From Andrena cerasifolii (Eukaryota; Arthropoda; Insecta; Hymenoptera; Andrenidae): a stretch of DNA of 64,000 nt. Shown in pieces: positions 14,101-26,100 of the stretch; the first letter of the stretch is position 1; each line of letters starts with the position of its first letter. The notes below the pieces were generated by a model, which saw nothing but the letters and a program-made list of their open reading frames with translations, searched no databases and was not told the DNA's origin. The position numbers were made by a program, and so were the translations under genes. Location of the stretch: assembly GCF_050908995.1 (NCBI RefSeq), contig NC_135118.1, positions 1,860,001 to 1,924,000 on the forward strand, given 5' to 3'.

Positions 14101-17100
14101 ATCTTGTAAAATATCCTTGTACATGTACTGATTCATGATGCCATTAATTCGGTGCAGTGATCCAACGCCAAATGCTGTTAGATCCGCCTCCATGTTTTAC
14201 CGTTTGCTTTACATGTCGTGGTTTGAGCCTTTCATTTTTACGAATCCAGCACCATGACATGCCATCTGAACAAATTCTATTAATTTTGGTCTCGTCTGAC
14301 CAAATAACCCGTTCCCATTCAGTAGTTGTCCAGTTTTGATATTTTTTAGCAAATTCCAAACGAAGTTTTATATTTTTCTTCGATAACATCGGCTTCTTTT
14401 TTTTCTTAATGCTTCTAAACTCAGCTCCTTTGAGGGTTCTTCGTGCTGTCCACTTGCTTACTTGTATATCCGTATCTTCTTTTAATAATTTTGCGGCCAT
14501 GGTTGCACTTGAAGCTTCACCAGATGTGACAAACCGTATAATTCTTCGTTCATCCTGCGGTGATAATTTTTTTGGTCTTCCTCCAACATTTAATAACATA
14601 CTTTTACAGTATTTTTTTTCTTATTCTCTGCACTGTCGACTGACTAACACTACAATTTCTCGCCGTCTGACGCGTTGACAAGCCGTCATTCAAAACAGAA
14701 ATTACTTTTTTTAAACAATTTGAAGCAATTCTCTTCATATTTGCTGTAATTCACTTGCGTACTTTTCCGTTCGACTGATTGCTAGAAATTGAGTGCTGAG
14801 ACGTAAACTAATATTTAGTAAACATATCAAACTGCTAGATGTAAACATACTGCTGAAACATTCCACATAAACATTCCTTTTACGGACCGGTGCAAAACCG
14901 AGTCAATCCATTTTGTTTGTCAGTGCTAAACGAGGGGACATTAATTGTTGATAAAATTTCTGATGTTACTTCTAACTGTAATAAAACTTACTGTAATGTT
15001 CATTTTTAATATTCTTCTACATTCTTAGCAATAAATAAAGATTTATACAAAATTAGTGGTTATTGGTTCAGTTATGCTCCTCACTGTATATTACATCGAT
15101 ACAGGTAGTCAGAAAGTTCGGTTCTTTACGTATAACAGTTATTCAGAACATCCATCGGTTCTTCATAACTGTTTCAGCCAGAACCGATATATAACAATTT
15201 GAAACAGTTATTTTCGGAACAATTTCAACCCCTGCTTTGAAAGCTTAAAGCCGGGAATCCGCCGGGAACCTAAGCTATGCTATGCCATGCTACGTTTTAA
15301 AAAAAATTAGCTTCAATACATTCTTGTGGAACCGTTTCCACCAAACGCTACGTTCAAACGTAGCATCGCATATCATAGCTTAGCTTAGCTTCCCGGTGGA
15401 TTCCCGGCTTAAGGGGGTATACCTGTTTGAACCCTCGGAAAATGTATACATTTTGTGGATTTTTTTCCAAGTCAACGGTTTGATGCAGATTTCCCGTTTT
15501 TTAACTATGTTTACATAGTATTATGAACTACTTATAAAAAAAGTTTCAGTTAAAAAACTATTGTTTTTCGGAAGTTACGGATACATGTCCGAAAGTCTCT
15601 CGATTTTAGACGGCTAAACGGTGGCCCTAAAAACTCGCGCTACGTTCAACCAATTTACTTCAAATTTTGCACGCAGAATCATAATAAGATTCCGCATCGT
15701 CCAACGAAGGCGATTTTGAAAATTTTGAAAAATAAAGAAATGGTGAGAGATCAAAGGTAAAGTTAAATTTTTCTAAGAGAAAAATCCACCTGTTTCCTTT
15801 ATAAATAATAAACGGGGAATCGAAATAAAAAAAGCCTTCGTTGGACGATGCGGAATCTTATTATGATTCTGCATGCAAAATTTGAAGTGAATTGGTTGAA
15901 CGTAGCGCGAGTTTTTAGGGCCACCGTTTAGCCGTCTAAGATCGAGAGACTTTCGGACATGTATCCGTAACTTCCGAAAAACAATAGTTTTTTAACTGAA
16001 ACTTTTTTTATAAGTAGTTCATAATACTATGTAAACATAGTTAAAAAACGGGAAATCTGCATCAAACCGTTGACTTGTAAAAAAATCCACAAAATGTATA
16101 CATTTTCCGAGGGTTCAAACGGGTATACCCCCTTAACATACGCCGCGCGCGGGACTCTTCTAGTTCCCTCTTTTAATCATACTCACTGAACGCCCATATG
16201 CATTTCCTGCACCCAGCATGCGCTGAAGGAACGTACATGTATACAAATACGTGCCCATAGAACCCAAAGGGTTAAGAATATTATTTAAAATTGATCGTAT
16301 ACCTATATTGCCTAAATAAGAAAAGCTGCTCATGGTTTCGTCAGTTTGAACCTGTACGATTGGTAAGGGACAAGAATTGATCGGCGGTGTAGTTTAACGA
16401 AGCTAAAATTAGAAATTCCAATGAAGTGGGACTGATAGCTGGAATAGGGACGTTATCACAGGTGATAGAGACGCCAGCTTGTTGTTCGAATGTCGTAATT
16501 TCTGATTGACTATACACGGTGAGCGATCGTTGCTCAAGGAAAAAAGTCAGACAAGGCCGATGAAGGGAATCGCGGAACGGTCTTCGGAATGCTGACTAGA
16601 ATTTGCACAGCTGCGTTGACGACCTACATTCGAGGAGTTGTTGAATTCTAGAATGAGGTGTGCGCAACAAAGGACAGTTAAACGGGAGAGGAAGGCCCAT
16701 TGAAGGAGTCTGTAGAATTATTAGCTTAAATCTCTAATAACGACGCGAAGATAAAGAAAAATGTTCTATTCGTTTGAGATGAGGTAGAGGAATGACTTGC
16801 TCGCAGGTTTATTGACCGCCATCAACTGTTACAATGTGAAATGGGCGACCAGGGTGCAGGACATCTTCACGGGGACCAAGATCTTCGCTCTGGTGATCAT
16901 CATGGTGGCTGGTCTATGGTGGCTCTGCTTGGGCCACACGGAGAACTTCCAACACCCCATGGATGGGACCAACACACAGCCCAGCTACATTGCCCTGGCC
17001 GTCTATTCGGGACTGTTCTCTTACTCTGGTTGGAATTACCTGAATTTCATCACAGAGGAACTGAAGGAACCCTATAAGTAATTGACAAGTAGTTTTCGTT

Positions 17101-20100
17101 TGTCGATATTTAAAAAAAGAGGGGGGAAGGGGAGCGAAGAACTTTATCTGCTTTTTTAGAGTGGTAGTTTACTTTACACTTGCTTCTTTATCACTGACAC
17201 CTTTATCGCATCTTACTTACTTATGCGGAGTGTTTTTCTTATCTCTAATATGAAGCTTGGCTAGGTGGCTTTGAAGAATTCGTGTAATGATCGTGTGGAG
17301 TTTTTGGTTTAACGTGTAACTTTCTTTCTTCTCTTCTTCCTCCCTGCCTTCTTTCTGTTCTTCCCCCTCCCCTTCTCTGTTGGCAAAGAATCGGGAGGGG
17401 AGGAGGGAAGTTGAACTGTTCGATATTGCCGCAAACAAAGACCTTTGTAGAGCTCAGGAAGCTATATTTAAGTCGGTGCAAAAGTGGCCCATCGGTGAAG
17501 GATCTTTATGCAGTTACAGAGCTATATTTAGATTATGAATAAAATTTTCACGTACGCCGGCACAACTTTGCGTCGTTCATTTATGTTGCTTCAACGCCAA
17601 TTATTTCATAGAAATTTACAATCCATGGCGAATTTTACTGTTTCGTTTTTTTGACACCGTTGGAAAGTTGCTTCGTGACATTCTTCTGTAGATGGTAGAA
17701 TTATTAATAGAACACAACCATTAGTTAAGAAAATCAAGGAAACAGATGTCTCCCAGCTCGAGGAACTTGAATCGGAAAGAAAGATGCGAAAACACTTAAT
17801 GAAATGCATATTCTCCTCTAGAGGGACCGAGATCCTCTATCCTCTTTAGGGACGATACACAAAAAACTACACTGTTTTTACCGATGACCAGTATGCATCC
17901 GTAAATTTCAGTCGTATATAAGCTACTCCACGTCAAAACCTTGCAAAAACAAAGTATACTGAATTTCAACGGCCTATGTCAAATAGTTTCCGAAATATTT
18001 AATGTTAAAGTTTCGAAAATTCAAACAAAATCGGCTGACACGTCTTCACTTAAACTGTAATATCTCGGTGATTTTTAAAGATAATGACACTGTTTTGGGT
18101 TCATTTTAAAGCTGAAGGAATGCTTTCTCAAACCGTGTATAGAATATTTTGTTTATTGTTAATAAATTTCACAGTAATCGATGTCAAAGTTTTAAATCGC
18201 AATTTGACGTCGTTCCCACCCACGGTCCGGCTTGAAAAAAATACCATTCGATTCGTTAAGTCTTCAACTAGTAAATGCCGTTTTCAAAAAAGTGGAGAGA
18301 TTTTGGGAACAGTTAAGAAAAAAATAAAACTTACGATAGTGCACACCTACTATTGCTAATTTTTTATATGGTGAGCAGATATTCCTACTATTTTTCTCGA
18401 GAATACCGAAAACACTGAAAGAAGATTTGTTTTAACCCATCGTATATAAATACTTTCCTACGCTAGGCTATTGTTTTGAAAATGCGTGCGTGCGGACTAA
18501 CCATGGGGTCCGTGAAGTTCCAAGCGGTGTGCACTTTCCTAAGTTTTTATTTTTTGTTAACTGTTCCCAAAATCTCTCCACTTATTTGAAAAAGGCATTT
18601 ATTAATTGCAGACTTAAGGGGAAAGCCCTATTTAGAACTCTAGGAATAAGGTGATCCTTGGGAATTTTTTTCTAAGAAACTGTTAAGCGGATCTTTTCCA
18701 AACTTTCAGGGTATTTTAGTTCACATTCAAACAATAAAAATTATTTTTTTCGTTACAAAGTGTTCGGTAGAAATGGAGTCCGATTGTAATGGTGGCCCCA
18801 ATTCTTCCCTGAAATAAAAAAACCAAGGTTTTTCTTATTTCTAGTATCATTACATTGTCGATGAACCTAACAAACGGGGAAAAAGTTAAAAGTTGGCAAA
18901 TTGGTAGGACTTGAAAGAAAAAGTTACGATTCTGCTCCAAGATATTTCGTACAATTTATGGAAAAAGACTTGATCAATTCAATTTATTTATTAAAGTTAT
19001 AGGTCCATCGACAATGTAATTATACTAGAAATAAGAAAAACCTTGGTTTTTTTATTTCTGGGAAGAATTTGGGCCGCCATTACAATCGCAAATTTTACTG
19101 AACACTTTGTAACGAAAAAATTAATTTTCATTGCTTGAATGTGAACTAAAATACCCTGAAAGTTTGGAAAAGATCCGCTTAACAGTTTCTTAGAAAAATA
19201 TTCCCAAGAAGCACCTTATTCCTAGCGTCCTAAATAGGGCTTCCCCCTTAAAGGCGAAAAACGCCAAAAATGAGTTTAAATTCGATTTAAAACCCCGCTA
19301 TTCTGTGAATTTTTTATTTTTAATTAAACGATTGTGTCATGTATGCTTCAAATCTAGAAACTCAATTTCAACCCACTTCCAACTATAGACTTGAAACTTT
19401 GCAGACGTGCGTAGTTTGGATGACAATACAAAATTATGGAAAAAGAACCCAAGGGGGTGAAAAAAATTACCCAGTCACCAATAAATATAACCCGTAGCCA
19501 CAAATCCAATCGACTTGAAATTAGTCACTCGCGTTCTTCACGAAAACGACAAAAGGCCCGAATTAGTTTTTAATTTTTAGTGTGTTTTATAAATCCACTA
19601 CGGGCTACCTATGCTCTTATTTGGTTTTTTGTTTTACATCAGTGGAACAGCCGGAATCATGCACGCCATGAAAGCTTTACTAGATGACCCATGTCGCCAT
19701 TAATTATTATATACAGTGAGTAAAAAAAGTATTTGGACACTTTTTAAAATCGCATAACTTTTTTAGAATTGGTCCAAACGACTTGAGTTTTTTTTTAGAA
19801 GCTAGAAGGATTAGTTTGCTAAGTGACGTGTTTCGCCGTTTTGAAAAAAAATGCATTTGGTCGGAATAGAAAAAAAAATTGTAAAGTTCGTTTTTTTAAC
19901 TTTTTTTTGTGAGCCTGTAATGAAAATTCAAAAAACCCGTTTGTAGATTGAAGTAAGTTGTATACGTGCCTAAAATTTCATGAAAATCGGTTAACGTTGC
20001 TCCGAGCTCCAAACGTTTAAAGATCGCAGAATCCTTAATCGCGAAAATTCCCGAAATCAGCGATTTTCGACCTTATTCTGTGATCTTTAAACGTTTGTAG

Positions 20101-23100
20101 CTCGGAGCAACGTTAACCGATTTTAATGAAATTTTAGGCACGTATACAACTTACTGCAATCTACAAACGGTTTTTTTTTTTAATTTTCATTACAAGCTCA
20201 CAAAAAAAAGTTAAAAAAACGACCTTTACAATTTTTTTTTTCTATTCCGACCAAATGCATTTTTTTCAAAACGGCGAAACACGTCAGTTAGCAAACTAAT
20301 CCTTCTAGCTTCTAAAAAAAACTCATCTCGTTTGAACCAATTCTAAAAAAGTTATGCGATTTTAAAAACCGTCCAAATACTTTTTTTACTCACTGTATAT
20401 ACGTGACAATTGGTTGACAAGTTACTAAAATGTTAATAAATACGTGTGCCTAAATAAAGGCAGAAGATTGGTCGTCTAGACGAGAATACCCCCATAATCC
20501 AATGAAAAACTACACCGAATGTGTACGTTTAATTATAATTTTTACAGGAATCTTCCAAAGGCGATTTGTATATCGCTGCCTCTGGTCACTGTGATTTACG
20601 TCCTAGCGAATGTTGCCTACTTCGTGGTGCTGACGCAAGATGAAATTCTTTCGTCGAACGCTGTTGCCGTCGTAAGTTTTCAATTTATACATAAGTGTAC
20701 GCAGAATCTCTGTACGAACCTTTTCGGAACCTCTTGCAAAAGTTGCTGCCTCGCAAACAAATTGAACCCTTCGGTTCAACCAAGAACGACGCACAGCAGA
20801 ACCTCGGCTACCCGAATTAATCGGGGGCGCGAGTGTGCGAGTAAGCGAATTTTCGGCTAATAGAACCGTTACGGGAGACAGGGGCTAGTTGATACGTTTT
20901 TCAGTTTTCAATGTTTCTCATTTTTGTATGAATTAATTACTTGATAACAAATATGCTAAAATATACTTTGGCCTTTCCTCTTTAATATATTGTAAATTAA
21001 AAGTTGAGAAAATACATAGAAAATGAATGAAAAAATGTTATTTGGACGAAGGTAAAATGTATCAATTTACCCCACTGCGGGGCTAGTTGATACGTTATCT
21101 GTTTTCAATTTTTTTCATTTTTTATTTGAATTAATTACTTAATAACAAATATGCCAAAATATACTTTGGCCCTTCCTCTTTAATATATTGTAAATGAAAA
21201 GTTGAGAAAATCCATACAAAATGAATGAAAAAATGTTATTTGCACGAAGGTAAAATGTATCAATTTACCCCACTGCGGGGCTAGTTAATACGTTATCTGT
21301 TTTCATTTTTTTTTCATTTTTTATTTGAATTAATTACTTAATAACAAATACGCCAAAATATACTTTGGTCCTTCCTCTTTAATATATTGTAACTGAAAAG
21401 TTGAGAAAATACATAGAAAATGAATGAAAAAATGTTATTTGGACGATCAACTTGGATGTATCAAAACTATTTACTTTTTCTCTATATAAACGAAAACAGT
21501 TGAAAAACGATTGTTAACGTCAATGTACACACACGTGCGCTGGATCGTAGAAAAGAATTGAACAACAATCTTCACATATCTCGCTCAAATGGAGCTACAT
21601 ATATACGGTGTCGAGATAATTCGTCTGTATCAACTTGCCCCGGTCTCCCCTACTTTCTCGCATTGATGTTCATCGTATATTTGGGAGAACAGCGAAAGTA
21701 AAGATTTACAGATCTCAAGTCTTTTTAAACTAGCTGCTCGATCTTTAACTTGTTCGATCCGCCAACTGAGTTCAAGCAGCATCTCAAGAATTATTTGAAT
21801 ATGGCTATACCTTTTTCTGGATACTCTTTTTTCACGACGATTGTTCATTTTGCAGACTTTCGGCGACAAACTTCTAGGCGTGATGTCCTGGATAGTGCCG
21901 TTTTTCGTGGCCTGCTCGACCTTTGGCGCCCTAAACGGGGCAATTTTCGTCTCTTCGCGATTGTTCTTCGTGGGCGCTCGCAATGGACACTTACCCTCCG
22001 CCATCGCCCTTATCAATGTCCGGAACCTGACGCCGACGCCGTCGCTTATCTTCCTCGTGAGTTTTTCCATATTACATTTCCCTACCTCGTGTTATAGTCG
22101 GGGCAACAAATGCAATTGATCAGGTACTCGGGGCCGCTTCAACCGCTGTAAACACGCTTAAATGGTGGGGGTAGTAGTTTCGCGCGTCCACTTGATTTTG
22201 TTCCGCCTGTAGCGGCGCAAACTCAACAGGATTCGTCATAAATATGTATGTAATAACAGAAAATAGCTGTAACCTGTTAACTGGGTTGGGTCTGGGACAT
22301 TGTTCGAGTATAAAACAATGTTTATTTCAGAACACTTGCTCTGAGTTAGCGGAATTAAACTTTCGCATTAATGACGAGTTAACTCGCCTTTCGCAATCCA
22401 TAAGTTAACATAGATGTGTATACTTCCTTCGCAATAATTTACTAACGAATGACAATACTGCAAAGCTCCTGCTATTGTGAATATTCTACATATAGATACA
22501 TACACTGTACAGTGTACAGTAGTGTTGTTAAAAGAGCTTCGAGCCGTGAGCTTCAAGAGCTCGAGTCGCGGTTCAAACTCTAAAGGCTCGAACGTTTAAG
22601 GCTCGAACCCTGTAGCCGTGAGAGCTCTAGCCTTTAAAGCTCGAGTCGTAAAAAATTGTATGTAGTGAAGTGAATATGTACAAAGCTCGAGTTTTGAAAG
22701 CCTTAAAACTTAATGTAGAAGTTCTAGGGTCTTACACTCCAAGCTTTTAAAGTCTTAACTCAAGCTTTTAAAGCTTTAAGGCAGAATAATATAGTTAGGT
22801 TCAGAAAAGTTGTTTTTTGTGAATTATTTCTGTGACGCCCAAACTTCGTTAAGGGGGGAGCCTGGTGTAACTAAATGAAAATCGAGGCATTTTTCGGGAA
22901 TTTTTTTTCAAGAAAGTATTTGATAGATCTTTCTGAAACTTTCAGGACATTGTATTAACAGGTTAAGGTATATAACAAAAAAATTTTATTAAAAAAGAGC
23001 GGCAAATAACAAAGTTATGCCCAGTCCGTTGGCGACGCAATTATTGCACTGCGGGCAACGTAGCGTCTTTTGGTTTCATCTGAAACCAAAAATCGAACAA

Positions 23101-26100
23101 TTTTCTTTTAATTTATGAGTGTACGCACAGAATGAAGAAATTTGAAACTTAAAAGATGCAAAATGAACAAATGGCGGCCTCTTGAATAAAAAGTTTACTG
23201 TTTCCAACGAAATTTTGCCTCAAATGTCTAAAAAAAAGTTATTTATTTAAACAATATCATTATACTAATAACTTAGTACTATGAAGAAAATGTTCACAAA
23301 TATCCGTGCACGAGGCCAAGTCGATTGGTTGAATATTTTTTTAGTTACATTGCCCGCAAAGTATGAAACTGTCGTTTCGAGAAAAACACATTTCAAGTTT
23401 TGTGGTAGCCTGGCGCTCCGTAGCAAAACCGGCTATATCCGCTATAATTTTTCGAATTTCGTTTTGCGGCTTTGGGAACATATTGTCGTGATGTTCAACT
23501 ATTGATTTATGCAAAAAAAAAATCGATTTCTTCGATCCGCTACACCAGGCTCCCCCCTTAAACTGATAGGATGATCAAATATCTGTATGTATTTTGTAAT
23601 AAAGGAAATTTTCACACATTGTTTAAAATATATATAAATATATATATATATATTTTAAACAATATGTGAAACTTTCCTTTATTACAAAATACATACAGAT
23701 ATTTAAGCAAAACTAAAAACAACACAAAACTAAATGAAAATGACCGTATTCGTCAGCGCAATGTACTTCGGTTCCGTTGACGATTGAAACAAAATCGGTT
23801 AAATCAAAGAGTTCTGTTACAAATGACTACACTTACAAAAAAAATACTATTGTATAGTTTAGTACTTTTATTGTATTATTAAAACACGGATCCAACCAAT
23901 TGGTGGAACCATCAAAAAGCATCTTTCTCTGCGTTTAATTTGAACGTTTTACAATAATAGTGGTTGCACAAAATAAGATATAATATCAAGGACTTGGATT
24001 TAACTTCATTACTATTAAACACAACAGCCTTCAGCTTCGAGGCTTGAGCCTCAGTGCTTGAACCTCGAACTACGAGAGCTCGAGCTTCATATGATATTAG
24101 CCTTAAAGTCTCAGTCATTAAGGTTAAGGCTTAAAGCTTTGAAGACTCGAGCTTTGTGCAACCCTATTATACAGTATGTTACGCCAAACGAAGTGGTCTA
24201 CAGTGGCATGAATTTTTGTTCATCTTCGAGGACGTTTAGAAAGTTTTTATCAGTCCCCGATGAAAAATACAACAGATTAAAAGTAAACGACGCCTTGATC
24301 AAGGTGTGCGGATGAAACGATCAAACTGACAGAGATAATACCCTTATCGCAGACATTGTTTGGAAAAAACAGAATCAGTTAAGTCCAATGTGATAGCGAA
24401 AGTGTTCTCCGACGTAGACTGAAGTTCCTCCTTCTGTTCCTCTGCGCTTGCTTCGCGACTAAGTCGAAATAAAGGGCGATAAAAATTGGAACGAATTTCT
24501 AGAAGTAAGCTGAAAGCGACGAGAAGAAGTGGGATGGAAACGCGAGGCGCTGTATAATCCCTATCTTGATTTCCGTTTGCTAATTGCCACCGATAAATTG
24601 AGCCTTTCATCTCGGTTAACGGCCGCTTTGATGATCAATAATGGCAGTCCTTTGAATCGAGGGTAACTCCCTCGTTCAAATTTTAAATTGCATTAGAAAC
24701 GACATTGTGGCTCTCAACTGGAAGCTAAGCTACTGTAATTAAGCATTCCGCGCGCACTCCACCTATGCTTACGTTGAGAAAAAAATAGAGCCTTCGATTT
24801 TCCTCGTGAGAAACAGTGCCTCGGGGGAAAGAAATCCACTTTCACCTAATTCGCCATTATTCTATCAGGAAAAATAAAAGCCATCACTTTGCATTGTAAC
24901 TTAAGGATACAAATTACCGAAGAAGGTCCTCCCTCGCAGGGAATGCAATTGCATAAACGAATTTACATCGAGTATATACTGTAGGGGAATTTTTAGCATC
25001 GTAGGTTTCGTAGAATAAAGAAAGAGAAACAATTTTATTAATCTTCAGCTTTGCAGCGCTAATCAATAATTGTTGCTTCCTCACTGCTTGAAGAAATAAA
25101 TTTCCAGTTGATTCTCGCTTGCTTTTCAGCTGCACTTCAACTTCGAGTACACCTAGAATTGAAATGTTTCCTTAAATTTTTGTTTGCTCCTGCGACCGAA
25201 TCGCGGCTCAGGCGCGTTAAACTATAATTTCCGTTTCTAGTGCATTATCACCCTGGCACTCCTGATGATAGAGGATGTCTACGTGCTAATCAATTATGTC
25301 AGCTTCGTTGAGGCACTATTCACCACGCTCTCCGTATCTGGCCTCCTCTGGCTTCGCTACAAAAGCCCCGACCGTGAACGACCGATAAAGGTACGTGACA
25401 GAATTTTTCCTTTCTCCTAACTCACGGTGATATTCCCGTAAATGTGAATGATCGTTCCGGCTGCGATGATAAAGAAAAATAACGTGTCTCATTCTCTTGT
25501 GCTCCCGTTGCAGGTCTCCATCGTTCTGCCAATTATCTTCTTCATAATTTGCGCTTTCCTGGTCACCTTTCCCTGCTACGCGTCGCCGTGGGAAGTTGGT
25601 GTTGGAGTGATAATAATCTTGTCGGGCATTCCTGTGTACTGGATCTTCATTCATTGGAAGAAGAAGCCTAAGTGGATCATAAGGGCGTCTCGTAAGTGGC
25701 GGTCATTTTTATTCAAGTTAATTGTACTCACGGTACAGTAGGTAGTGGGCAAAAGGAAGTGTAAACTGTAAGAGACAGTCTGAAAATTTACATGTATCCC
25801 ACGGCTTGAAGGGTTGTCAGAATGTCGACTAAGTGATCACTGGACACTGATACCAATATAATCCCTAAAACTTAGCATGGAATTAGTTATGCAGGCATGT
25901 AAAAGTATGAGACTTAAACTTTCCGTTTGACCACCATTATGTGTATACAATGGTCACCAGACAGTTCTTAAAGTTGTTAGAGGGAGGATTTTACAGAATA
26001 GATGCATATGAATCGTTAAAAATTCTTAAAAATAATTAAAAATCTGAGTAAAGAGTTAGTAGAAAATATGTAATCTTATATTTTCCTCTGATCGGTGTAT

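Larger units (their letters stand above)
13373..15234. mobile_element. hAT MITE (about 275 bp) split by a Tc1 insertion
   Basis: Termini CGGGGGTTGAAA and TTTCAACCCCTG, with target copies CTTTGAAC (13365-13372) and CTTTGAAA (15235-15242), seven of eight matching. Internal motifs TATCGGTTTCGGTTC and AACAGTTAT recur as inverted repeats and are shared with the larger relative at 31308-32467. The Tc1 element occupies 13500-15086. Confidence 0.85.
22520..24166. mobile_element. hAT-like element rich in GAGCTCGAG motifs, with nested insertions
   Basis: Ends TAGTGTTGTTAAAAGAGC and, reverse-complemented from the right, TAGGGTTGCACAAAGCTC. Flanks GTGTACAG and TTATACAG match at six of eight. Subterminal regions (22540-22790 and 24010-24150) are inverted arrays of GGCTCGA/GAGCTT/TTTAAAGC motifs. 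Nested within are a TTAA element (22849-23561) and a short palindrome (23574-23707). Confidence 0.65.
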
